From Desulfovibrio sp. (GTDB lineage Bacteria; Desulfobacterota; Desulfovibrionia; Desulfovibrionales; Desulfovibrionaceae), in NCBI GenBank assembly GCA_014804905.1, contig JAAUYX010000081.1, positions 2,196 through 8,258 on the forward strand: 6,063 nt of DNA, in the 5' to 3' direction. Positions 1 through 5,674 of the stretch are shown one piece after another; positions within the stretch are counted from its first letter, which is position 1, and every line of letters begins with the position of its first letter. Under the pieces are notes generated by a model. That model was not told where the DNA came from, did not search any database, and worked only from the letters and a program-made list of their open reading frames with translations. The translations under genes were made by a program, and so were the position numbers.

Positions 1-63
1 CGAAGCGCTGCGAAAGGCGACCCGGAATGTCTCTTTGCCCTTCCCCTTCGCATCTGGACCAGG

Positions 64-132
64 ATGCAGCGACTTCTTGCCTTTACCCTTCTCCCGCTCC
101 TGGCGCTGTTCTGGCCGGACTTCTCCCGGGCC
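64..132 (+). other. Predicted Sec signal peptide of the porin
   Basis: Residues 1-23 of the porin: n-region MQR, hydrophobic core LLAFTLLPLLALFW, then a polar stretch ending SRA. A type I signal peptidase site is likely after Ala23, giving a mature start at VDFK. The assignment rests on sequence pattern only. Confidence 0.8.
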
Positions 133-1611
133 GTGGATTTCAAGGGCCGGGGCCAGTGGGTCATGAGCTTCGGCTACGGCATGAACGGCAAGTTCGTGCA
201 GGGTGCGGGCATCACGGGCTTCATCCCAGGGCAGGACAATTTCAACGCGCGCGAGAAGGTGGCCCTGCAACTGGATGCCGAGGTCTCGCGCACGCTCTCG
301 GGGAGCCTCTATCTCGACATCGGGGACATCATCTGGGGCCAGCGGGAGAGCGGTGGCGCCCTCGGCGCGGACGGCCACATGGTCAAGGTGGGCAACGCCT
401 TTATGGACTGGTCCGCGCCCAACGCTCCCCTCAGGGTGCGCATGGGCATCCAGAGCATCAAGACCCCGGCCTACGCCTCGGGCAATTCCATTTTTAATGG
501 CAGCGTGGCCGCGGTGGTGGCCAACTGGGCCTTTTCGGAATGCCTGAGCGTCACCGGGGCCTGGGCGCGCCCCTATAACGACAATGGCCCGGGCAGCCCG
601 GCCGCGCCAGTCTTTGGCGACAATGTGGACGCCTTCGGGCTGCTCGTGCCCCTGCAACTGGAAAAGGCGAGCCTGGTGCCGTGGGGCGTGTTGGCGGTCA
701 TCGAGCCTCATGCCGCGCGCGTGGAGAACGAGCGCTATCCCTTCGGCAATTTCGCCAACATGGGCGGCGACGGCGGCAATTTCCGCGAGGGCATGTTCCC
801 GGTAGGCGGCAGCCGCCACCAGGATTTTGCGGACGCCAACGGCGAGCGCGCCGTCAGGTCCCGCGCCACGGCCTTCTGGGCGGGCCTCACCGGAAAGCTC
901 GACCTGCTCGCCCACCTCAGGGTGAGCTTTGACGCGGAATATGGGGCACTCCACTGGCGGGACGACAGCCGCCTGGACCGCCGCGGCTGGTTCGCCACGC
1001 TCTGCCTCGATTCGGAGCATGACTGGGGGATGCCGGGCATCTACGCCTGGTATGCCAGCGGCGACGACGCCAACCCCGCCAACGGCTCGGAGCGGCTGCC
1101 CGCGCTGGACCCCGGCAATTCCATCAACTATTCGCCGCTCGCCTATGACGGCTCACACTATATCGAGCGCAACGCCCTCATCGGCAACAATCTCGCGGGC
1201 ACTTTCGGCGTGGGCGTCCGCGCCGCGCACCTGCACTTCTGGGAGCCTCTCTCCCAGACCCTCTATTTCAACTATATCCGCGGAACCAACAGCCGGGCCA
1301 TGGCGCGCAAGATGTCGCTTCAGGGCCTCTGGGCCAACGGCATGGCCCTTCCCGGCGCGCGGCCGGGCGGCGGCGCGGACCTGGGGATGCCCAACCTGTA
1401 CATGACCACGGGCGACAGCGCGGTGGAGATTGCCACCACGGGGCGCTTACGGCTCAACGAGCATTTTTCGCTCTTTTGCAGCGCGGGGTGGATTGGCCTC
1501 TCGCTGGACACCGGGGAGGGGGCCTGGGGCGCGCGTCACGCCCGCGGCGAGGCCATCCCCTCCACGGCCAACGCCTGGAACGTGAACCTGAGCTTCATCG
1601 CGTCGTTTTGA
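64..1611 (+). CDS. Desulfovibrio-type outer membrane homotrimeric porin
   Basis: A 515-residue protein resembling the outer-membrane homotrimeric porins of Desulfovibrio; the family forms diffusion channels for small hydrophilic solutes, but the substrate cannot be read from the sequence. Residues 1-23 look like a Sec signal peptide: a short basic start (MQR), a Leu-rich core, and a likely cleavage after SRA, followed by VDFKGRGQW, a start of the mature protein that looks typical of these porins. The body is rich in alternating aromatic and polar stretches with many Gly/Asn/Asp turns, as in a beta barrel. The chain ends in NLSFIASF; a terminal Phe is the usual beta-barrel assembly signal. ATG 64 is chosen because the signal peptide begins there, although no good Shine-Dalgarno precedes it and the frame is open, without another start, to the window edge. 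It appears monocistronic, with a 209-bp gap to the next gene. Family is confident; the exact paralogue is not. Confidence 0.92.
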   Translation: MQRLLAFTLLPLLALFWPDFSRAVDFKGRGQWVMSFGYGMNGKFVQGAGITGFIPGQDNFNAREKVALQLDAEVSRTLSGSLYLDIGDIIWGQRESGGALGADGHMVKVGNAFMDWSAPNAPLRVRMGIQSIKTPAYASGNSIFNGSVAAVVANWAFSECLSVTGAWARPYNDNGPGSPAAPVFGDNVDAFGLLVPLQLEKASLVPWGVLAVIEPHAARVENERYPFGNFANMGGDGGNFREGMFPVGGSRHQDFADANGERAVRSRATAFWAGLTGKLDLLAHLRVSFDAEYGALHWRDDSRLDRRGWFATLCLDSEHDWGMPGIYAWYASGDDANPANGSERLPALDPGNSINYSPLAYDGSHYIERNALIGNNLAGTFGVGVRAAHLHFWEPLSQTLYFNYIRGTNSRAMARKMSLQGLWANGMALPGARPGGGADLGMPNLYMTTGDSAVEIATTGRLRLNEHFSLFCSAGWIGLSLDTGEGAWGARHARGEAIPSTANAWNVNLSFIASF

Positions 1612-1752
1612 GGCTGCCGGTGACACGGGCTTCGGCCACCCGACAAATCCCGCAGCTTCTTTCGGGCTTATGCTGGGCGCAACCGTGCCCGGATTCCGGC
1701 CTCCCGCCTCCACTCCCCGGCGCAGAACTGCGCGCGCATCCAGGGCCCCGGC
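1612..1752. other. Intergenic region after the porin, no clear terminator
   Basis: This stretch has no gene on either strand that I can support. It contains small GC-rich inverted repeats, the clearest being GCGCAG-AA-CTGCGC at 1720-1733 and GCCCGG-ATT-CCGGCC at 1687-1701 (five of six pairs). Neither is followed by a T-run, so neither qualifies as an intrinsic terminator. Porin transcription may end by Rho or read on toward the radical SAM gene. Confidence 0.4.
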
Positions 1753-1781
1753 TTGACATCCGGCTCCGGTTTTCCTACATC
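1753..1781 (+). promoter_or_regulatory. Candidate sigma-70 promoter for the small radical SAM gene
   Basis: A perfect -35 hexamer TTGACA lies at 1753-1758. Exactly 17 bp later is TACATC (1776-1781), a weak -10 that matches TATAAT at three of six positions. The local sequence turns AT-rich here, unlike the GC-rich surroundings. Transcription would begin near 1788, giving a leader of about 33 nt to ATG 1821. The -35 is convincing; the weak -10 suggests a promoter that may need an activator, which is inference. Confidence 0.5.
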
Positions 1782-1785
1782 AAAA

Positions 1786-1805
1786 TTTATGTCAATTGAT
1801 ACAAA
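1786..1805 (+). promoter_or_regulatory. 20-bp imperfect palindrome, candidate operator
   Basis: TTTATGTCAA (1786-1795) is followed directly by TTGATACAAA (1796-1805). The second arm is the reverse complement of the first at 8 of 10 positions, with a perfect 8-bp centre TCAATTGA. It spans the expected transcription start of the candidate promoter at 1753-1781 and ends 5 bp before the Shine-Dalgarno, where a dimeric regulator would block initiation. I do not recognise the motif as belonging to a named regulator. Confidence 0.45.
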
Positions 1806-1810
1806 AATAT

Positions 1811-1815
1811 GGAGG
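1811..1815 (+). promoter_or_regulatory. Shine-Dalgarno that sets the radical SAM start
   Basis: GGAGG at 1811-1815 lies 5 nt before ATG 1821. It overlaps the upstream in-frame ATG at 1809, so that ATG is part of the ribosome-binding region rather than the start. This shortens the protein by four residues, from 312 to 308. Confidence 0.85.
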
Positions 1816-1820
1816 AAGGG

Positions 1821-2747
1821 ATGAAGTTCGCGGAACCCGTCTACCGCCCGCCCATGGAGGCCAATTCGCTGCTCTTGCCCGTGACCCAGAGCTGCAACTG
1901 GAACAAGTGCAACTTCTGCTACAGGCTGAAGGATTACCCCTTTCTCGTCACCACGCCCGAGGACCTCGAGCAGGAGATCCTGAGCCAGCGGGCTTTTTAT
2001 CCCCCCACCACGGACATCTTCCTCGTGGGCTCGAATACTTTTGTGCTGCCTGTCAGAAAATTTCGCGAGTTTTTCGCCGTCATCCGCAAATATTACCCCC
2101 AAAATTCCTCCAATACGGGCAAGGTCTCCATGTTCAGCAGGGTGGACGCCATCGCCGACAAGTCGGACGCTGACCTGCAGGAGCTGCGGGAGCTGGGCGT
2201 GACCCACCTCTATGTGGGCACGGAGAACGGCAACGACGAGGCGCTGGCGCTCATGAACAAGGGCCACAATGCCGCGGAATCCGTGGAGCAGCTGAAGCGT
2301 CTCGACGCCGCGGGCATTGCCTACACGCTTTTTTATATCATCGGCATGGGCGGCAAGGGCGCGGGCGAAAAGTCGGCCCGCGAGACCGCGGCGCTGTTCA
2401 ACCAGCTCAAGCCGGTGCGCATCGTCTCCACCGGCATGACGGTGACCGAAGGCACGGGCGCAGCGAAACTTCAGGAGGAAGGCCTCTTCGTCCAGGCCCC
2501 GGAACGGGAAAAGATCGAGGAATTGCGGCTTTTCCTGCAGGAGCTCGAGGTGGATACCTTCTATGACGGCATCCACTACCTCAACCCGCTGCATTACCGC
2601 TTCCAGACCTCGGACGCGGCGGCGAAGAAAAAAATCCTCGCCGATATCGACGCCATTCTCGCCCGCTATTCCGACAGCGAGCTGGAGGCGGCCATCAACC
2701 GCCGCCAGATGGAAGAGGACTGCAAGCCCGTGCAGTTGCAGAACTGA
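1821..2747 (+). CDS. Small radical SAM protein, function unknown
   Basis: A 308-residue cytoplasmic protein with a radical SAM core. Cys25, Cys30 and Cys33 (CNWNKCNFC) should hold the 4Fe-4S cluster. The spacing is Cx4Cx2C, not the classical Cx3Cx2C; I recall the same spacing in uncharacterised radical SAM proteins of anaerobes that share an EPVYRPPxEANSLL start and a CxxNKCxFC motif, both matched here. GTENG (133-137) resembles the glycine-flanked acidic SAM-binding segment, and IIGMGG (173-178) a late core strand. The C-terminal 100 or so residues are helical and charged, with no second cluster motif; the only other Cys is Cys301. Start ATG 1821 is fixed by GGAGG at 1811-1815. The gene stands alone with its own candidate promoter and converges on slyX 18 bp downstream. 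The substrate is unknown. It is not related to YgiQ beyond the radical SAM fold. Confidence 0.92.
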   Translation: MKFAEPVYRPPMEANSLLLPVTQSCNWNKCNFCYRLKDYPFLVTTPEDLEQEILSQRAFYPPTTDIFLVGSNTFVLPVRKFREFFAVIRKYYPQNSSNTGKVSMFSRVDAIADKSDADLQELRELGVTHLYVGTENGNDEALALMNKGHNAAESVEQLKRLDAAGIAYTLFYIIGMGGKGAGEKSARETAALFNQLKPVRIVSTGMTVTEGTGAAKLQEEGLFVQAPEREKIEELRLFLQELEVDTFYDGIHYLNPLHYRFQTSDAAAKKKILADIDAILARYSDSELEAAINRRQMEEDCKPVQLQN

Positions 2748-2770
2748 AGGGGCGCGCCGCCGGGCTCAGT
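2743..2770. other. Convergent junction with inverted repeat holding both stop codons
   Basis: The plus-strand radical SAM gene stops with TGA at 2745-2747 and the minus-strand slyX stops with TGA at 2768-2766, leaving 18 bp between. ACTGA (2743-2747) and TCAGT (2766-2770) are perfect inverted 5-mers that contain the two stops. The GC-rich middle includes the 8-bp palindrome GGCGCGCC at 2751-2758. No T-run follows on either strand, so this is not a standard intrinsic terminator. Transcripts from both sides probably overlap. Confidence 0.4.
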
Positions 2771-3023
2771 ACCGCTCGGGCATGGAGTGAGGCGGAAGCG
2801 TATTTTCCGGCGCATCGGCGAGCTTGTCGCGCAGGGACCGGGCGAGGTGGCGCAAATCCGCGAGCTGGCGCTCCATGGCGTCCAGCTGCGCCTGCTGCGC
2901 CGTGAGGGCGCTGTCCAGCTCCTTGAGGCGCTCCTCCTGAAAAAAGGCGGTCTCCTCCAGCCGCGCGAGGCGGCCTTCCAGCGCTTCCACGGCTGCTTCG
3001 GCATCGCGGGTTGTGTCCGGCAT
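2766..3023 (-). CDS. slyX: SlyX family protein
   Basis: An 85-residue protein of the SlyX family, whose function is not established. Residues 9-69 are a heptad-like coiled coil with the family's pattern of LExRLARLE..AFFQEERLKELD...QQAQLD, then LR.L..KL. The tail TLPPHSMPERY recalls the PPPHY ending of Escherichia coli SlyX, which is slightly shorter. No signal peptide or membrane segment is present, so it is expected in the cytoplasm. The start at 3023 is supported by AAGGA at 3034-3030, six nt upstream and inside the end of ygiQ. The ygiQ TGA and this ATG are separated by one nt, so the two are almost certainly co-transcribed and probably translationally coupled. A longer in-frame extension to 3278 is open, but it lies over ygiQ and reads as low-complexity Arg/Pro/Ala sequence. 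Confidence 0.9.
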   Translation of the reverse strand: MPDTTRDAEAAVEALEGRLARLEETAFFQEERLKELDSALTAQQAQLDAMERQLADLRHLARSLRDKLADAPENTLPPHSMPERY

Positions 3024-3024
3024 G

Positions 3025-4956
3025 TCAGTTCCTTTGCTTGCGGGGTGATTTTTGCGGGGCGCGCGTCTTGTCGCTGTGCCCCTTGCGCGGCCGGGGGCCG
3101 GGCCTTGCGCCCGTGCCCATGAGGATGCCGTGCTGCCGCAGGCGCTCGGCGTCGCTGCGGGCCACATGTATCTTTTCGCCCGCCTCGTCCCTGCCGCAAT
3201 AGAACATGGCTGTGGCCACCGTGCCGGGCGTGGGGATGAAGCACTGGGTCTGGCGCGGGTTCCAGCCGCGGCGCTCAAGCCAGCGGGCGAGTGCGCGCAT
3301 GTCGTCGTCCGTGCAGCCGGGATAGGCGCTCATGAGGTAGGGGATGACGTATTGCTCGCGCCCGGCCGCGCGGCTCTCGCGGGCGAATACCTCCAGAAAG
3401 GCGTCCAACGTAGCCGTGTCCGGCTTGCGCATCCGCGCGAGAACGCCGGGCTGGCAATGCTCCGGCGCCACCTTGAGCTGGCCGCCCGTGAACTCCCGCG
3501 CATAGGCGGCCAGCGCCGCGGGCTCCCTGAGCGCGATGTCGGGCCTCACTCCGCTCGCCACGCGCACCGAGGAAATGCCGGGCCGGGCCGCGGCGGCGCG
3601 CAACAGCTCCACATGCTCCCTTTGCGGCGTCACGAAGTGCGGGCAGGGCTTCGGAAAACAGCAGCTCTTGCGCTTGCAGGCCGCAGGCTTCCCGTCCTTG
3701 CAGGTCGGGGCGAGCGCGCAGCGCGCCTGCCACATGTTGGCCGTGGGCCCGCCGATGTCCGAAATGGCGACCCCGCGGCCGCCCCGGCGGTGTTTCTCGC
3801 CCGCGTGGGTCCGCCCCAGGGCCGCGGTCTCGGAAAGGATGGATTCGGCCGAGCGCGAGCTCACGCGCCTGCCCTGATGCAGGGCTATGGAGCAGAAGGC
3901 GCAGCCGCCGCCGCAGCCCCGGTGGCTGGTGAGGCTCGTGGCGAGCATTTCCGCCGCGGGGATGGGCTTGTCATAGGCCGGATGGGCCGCGCGCCGGAAG
4001 GGCAAGGTGTAGAGGGCGTCCATCTCCTCCGGGGCGAGCGGCGCGGCGGGCGGCGCAAAGACCACGCAGCGCTTGTCCACGGGTTCATAGGCCCAGGCGT
4101 CCCCGGCGTGGACATGGGCCTCCATGGCCTGCGCGAGGCGCAATAGCTCCACGGGCTCGGCCTCGATTTTCGCATGGGAGGGGAAGCGTACAAGCGGCCC
4201 TGCCGCGAGCGCCTCCCGCAGGGCGGCGTCCTGCGGTGCCGGGCGTCCTGCCGCGTCCAGTTTTTCCAGCCAGGCGGTGCCGGGGATGCCCCGGAGCGCA
4301 GAAGCGGCATCCGCGTCGCCACGGGCGGCCGCGTCGTCCAGCCTTTGCGCGACGGCGAGGATGGCGCGCTCGCCCATGCCCCAGACGAGGAGGTCGGCCT
4401 TGGCGTCCATGAGCAGCGGGCGGCGCAGGGCGTCCGTCCAGAAATCATAGTGCGTGGCCCGGCGCAGGGAGGCCTCGATGCCGCCGAGCACCAGCGGCAG
4501 CCCCGGAAAGGCGCGCCGCGCCAGGTTGGCATAGACAAGCGCGGCCCGATTGGGGCGTTTTCCGGCCTCGCCGCCGGGCGTATAGGCGTCGTCATGGCGC
4601 TTTTTGCGAAAGGCCGTGTAATGGGCGAGCATGGAATCCAGCGCGCCCGCGCTGATGCCCGCGAAAAGACGGGGACACCCCATGACGAGGAAATCGTCGG
4701 GCCTGTCCCAGCGCGGCTGGCAGACGAGGCCCGTGCGGAAGCCGTGGCTGATGAGCCAGCGGCCCAAAAGCGCGCAGCCGAAGGCCGGGTGGTCCACATA
4801 GGCGTCGCCGCTCACGAGCAGCACGTCGAGGCCGTCCCAGCCCAGCTGGGCCAGGTCGGCGGCGCTCATGGGCAGGAAGGGCGGCTGGGCAAGACTCCCC
4901 GCGCCGCCAGCCAGGGGCGCGGGGAGCGGGGAAAGAACGGGAAGATCAGTTGCCAC
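3025..4956 (-). CDS. ygiQ: YgiQ family radical SAM protein
   Basis: A 643-residue member of the YgiQ (UPF0313) radical SAM family; its reaction and substrate are not established. Family landmarks appear in order: FLPMSAADLAQLGWDGLDVLLVSGDAYVDHP-type N-terminus (27-57), RHDDAYTPGGEAGKRPNRA (120-138), LVLGGIEASLRR (155-166), then the radical SAM motif RGCGGGCAFCS with Cys348, Cys352 and Cys355 in classical Cx3Cx2C spacing. A second Cys cluster follows at 413, 419, 427, 432, 433 and 438, then GQLKVAPEH (492-500) and a C-terminal domain near FIPTPGTVATAMFYCG. The tail from about 617 is basic and Pro-rich, and the protein is shorter than E. coli YgiQ (about 740). The start is GTG 4956, since FLPMS is internal in homologues and no other ATG/GTG/TTG precedes it. 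No clear Shine-Dalgarno is present; the start lies inside the end of the EF-hand gene (11-nt overlap), suggesting translation by coupling. Confidence 0.95.
   Translation of the reverse strand: MATDLPVLSPLPAPLAGGAGSLAQPPFLPMSAADLAQLGWDGLDVLLVSGDAYVDHPAFGCALLGRWLISHGFRTGLVCQPRWDRPDDFLVMGCPRLFAGISAGALDSMLAHYTAFRKKRHDDAYTPGGEAGKRPNRAALVYANLARRAFPGLPLVLGGIEASLRRATHYDFWTDALRRPLLMDAKADLLVWGMGERAILAVAQRLDDAAARGDADAASALRGIPGTAWLEKLDAAGRPAPQDAALREALAAGPLVRFPSHAKIEAEPVELLRLAQAMEAHVHAGDAWAYEPVDKRCVVFAPPAAPLAPEEMDALYTLPFRRAAHPAYDKPIPAAEMLATSLTSHRGCGGGCAFCSIALHQGRRVSSRSAESILSETAALGRTHAGEKHRRGGRGVAISDIGGPTANMWQARCALAPTCKDGKPAACKRKSCCFPKPCPHFVTPQREHVELLRAAAARPGISSVRVASGVRPDIALREPAALAAYAREFTGGQLKVAPEHCQPGVLARMRKPDTATLDAFLEVFARESRAAGREQYVIPYLMSAYPGCTDDDMRALARWLERRGWNPRQTQCFIPTPGTVATAMFYCGRDEAGEKIHVARSDAERLRQHGILMGTGARPGPRPRKGHSDKTRAPQKSPRKQRN
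3030..3034 (-). promoter_or_regulatory. slyX Shine-Dalgarno inside the end of ygiQ
   Basis: Read on the minus strand, AAGGA sits six nt before ATG 3023 and overlaps the last ygiQ codons. It selects this start over the long in-frame extension upstream. Confidence 0.75.
4946..4956 (-). other. 11-nt overlap of EF-hand gene end and ygiQ start
   Basis: The EF-hand gene stops with TGA at 4948-4946, while ygiQ begins with GTG at 4956-4954 in another frame. The start lacks a recognisable Shine-Dalgarno just upstream. Ribosomes ending the first gene would be placed at the ygiQ start, so coupled translation is likely. This is inferred from the layout. Confidence 0.7.
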
Positions 4957-5428
4957 TCGGCGGCCGCATGAGGGGCAGGTCCGCGCTGTCCGGCGGCGGG
5001 ATGAGCGGGTCGCCGGGGATATTGTTCAGGCGCGGCGCGGTCTCGGGCCGGGGCATCCCCATGCCCTGCGGCGGCACGCCCGCGGCGTGGCCCTTCATGA
5101 AGACGTCCCACTCGGCGCGCTCGATGGCGCCGTCGCCATTGCTGTCGATGACGGCGAAGGCCCGCTCGGACATGCCGGGCCGCGCGCTCTGGAATTCCTC
5201 GATGACCACCTTGCCGTCGCCATTGGTATCCATGGCGGCGAAGCGGTCACCGGCCCCGGTATGGGCCGGGGCGTGGGCGGCGTGGCCCGTCTTGTGGGCC
5301 GCGGGCGAGGCCATGCCTTCGCCGGCATGGAAGAAGAGCAGGAAGCCCGCCAGGATGCCCAAGGCGGTGAGCCGGAAGAACGCGCCTGCGCGATGGAGTA
5401 GGCCGGGGGGCGTATATGTGGACTGCAT
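4946..5428 (-). CDS. Secreted or membrane-anchored EF-hand calcium-binding protein
   Basis: A 160-residue protein with two EF-hand loops and an export signal. Residues 1-40 contain a charged start and a hydrophobic segment, LTALGILAGFLLFF (20-33), then AGEGMA, a plausible signal peptidase site after Ala40; it could instead stay as an N-terminal anchor. A His/Ala/Pro-rich linker (44-58) follows. Loop 1 is D67-N69-D71-K73-V75-E78 and loop 2 is D95-N97-D99-A101-E103-E106, both with the DxNGDG core and a Glu at position 12, so calcium binding in the periplasm is likely. The last 45 residues are Pro-rich with no recognised motif. The start at 5428 has AAGGAG six nt upstream (5440-5435); an open extension to 5641 is rejected because it has no such site and reads as non-coding. 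First gene of a unit with ygiQ and slyX. Its specific role is unknown. Confidence 0.85.
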   Translation of the reverse strand: MQSTYTPPGLLHRAGAFFRLTALGILAGFLLFFHAGEGMASPAAHKTGHAAHAPAHTGAGDRFAAMDTNGDGKVVIEEFQSARPGMSERAFAVIDSNGDGAIERAEWDVFMKGHAAGVPPQGMGMPRPETAPRLNNIPGDPLIPPPDSADLPLMRPPSGN

Positions 5429-5434
5429 GATGTG

Positions 5435-5440
5435 CTCCTT
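5435..5440 (-). promoter_or_regulatory. Shine-Dalgarno that sets the EF-hand gene start
   Basis: AAGGAG on the minus strand lies six nt before ATG 5428. It decides between this start and a 71-codon longer open frame that begins at 5641 and would cover the divergent promoter region. Confidence 0.85.
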
Positions 5441-5510
5441 GGATAGGTGCCGCGCCCGGGAGGGGCTTGGCTGGGGCGGGCGGGCAAAAGTCCGGGTGCG
5501 GCCCGTGTCC

Positions 5511-5539
5511 ACTATGCTGCAAATCGCGTGCCTTGTCCA
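5511..5539 (-). promoter_or_regulatory. Candidate sigma-70 promoter for EF-hand/ygiQ/slyX
   Basis: On the minus strand, TGGACA (5539-5534) matches the -35 consensus at five of six positions. CATAGT (5516-5511) matches the -10 at four of six, and the spacer is exactly 17 bp. Transcription would begin near 5504, leaving a C-rich leader of about 75 nt before ATG 5428. It is the best match I found upstream of this unit, but it is untested. Confidence 0.5.
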
Positions 5540-5544
5540 GCTCG

Positions 5545-5567
5545 GCCCGAGTGCGCCCGAGTGCGCC
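5545..5567. repeat. Short tandem repeat, 10-bp unit, about 2.3 copies
   Basis: CGAGTGCGCC occurs twice in perfect tandem (5548-5557 and 5558-5567), and the match at period 10 extends left to 5545. The following bases, GGACTGCGTG, are a degenerate third unit. The repeat lies between the two divergent candidate promoters, just upstream of the EF-hand -35. A period near one helical turn would put the units on the same DNA face, but replication slippage is an equally simple explanation. Confidence 0.6.
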
Positions 5568-5585
5568 GGACTGCGTGCATGGGGC

Positions 5586-5614
5586 TTGAGGGCCGCGTGG
5601 CTTTGCGGTAGCAT
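5586..5614 (+). promoter_or_regulatory. Candidate sigma-70 promoter for hldD
   Basis: TTGAGG (5586-5591) and TAGCAT (5609-5614) are separated by exactly 17 bp, each matching consensus at four of six positions. Transcription would begin near 5621, about 54 nt before ATG 5675. It diverges from the candidate EF-hand promoter, with their -35 boxes about 46 bp apart. Confidence 0.45.
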
Positions 5615-5664
5615 CTTCGCGCTGGTTTTTGGCGCGAGCATCGGCCGCGGGTATCACCGGGCCC

Positions 5665-5669
5665 GGAGG
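5665..5669 (+). promoter_or_regulatory. hldD Shine-Dalgarno
   Basis: GGAGG lies five nt before ATG 5675 and fixes the hldD start. Its first two bases are also the end of the 10-bp palindrome CCGGGCCCGG (5657-5666), which could partly mask the site in mRNA; that effect is speculative. Confidence 0.8.
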
Positions 5670-5674
5670 CGTCC

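Noticed and set aside
1720..1733. Hairpin GCGCAG-AA-CTGCGC as the porin terminator
   Set aside because: It has no following T-run, and such short GC-rich inverted repeats are expected by chance in this composition.
1668..2594. A 308-codon open frame on the minus strand opposite the small radical SAM gene
   Set aside because: It is the antisense shadow of a clearly recognisable radical SAM coding sequence in GC-rich DNA. It has no recognisable domain and is explained by third-position GC bias.
3024..3278. N-terminal extension of SlyX over ygiQ
   Set aside because: The SlyX family is small, the ATG at 3023 has its own Shine-Dalgarno, and the extension is an out-of-frame reading of ygiQ.
3052..4146. 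A 364-codon plus-strand frame opposite ygiQ
   Set aside because: Low-complexity Arg/Ala/Gly sequence lying antisense to conserved YgiQ motifs, with no family match I can recognise.
1821..4956. Possibility that the two radical SAM genes form one pathway operon
   Set aside because: They are on opposite strands, converge rather than co-transcribe, belong to different families, and have separate upstream signals. Adjacency alone does not support a shared pathway.
4174..4971. A 265-codon plus-strand frame opposite the N-terminal half of ygiQ
   Set aside because: Same reason: a shadow frame over a conserved gene, with composition typical of antisense GC-rich frames.
5429..5641. N-terminal extension of the EF-hand protein to position 5641
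   Set aside because: The AAGGAG site six nt before ATG 5428 and the signal peptide beginning there fix the shorter start. The extension would cover the candidate promoter region and reads as random composition.
5657..5666. Palindrome CCGGGCCCGG before hldD as an operator
   Set aside because: A 10-bp GC-only palindrome is common in GC-rich DNA. It lies in the leader over the Shine-Dalgarno, and nothing else supports a regulatory role.
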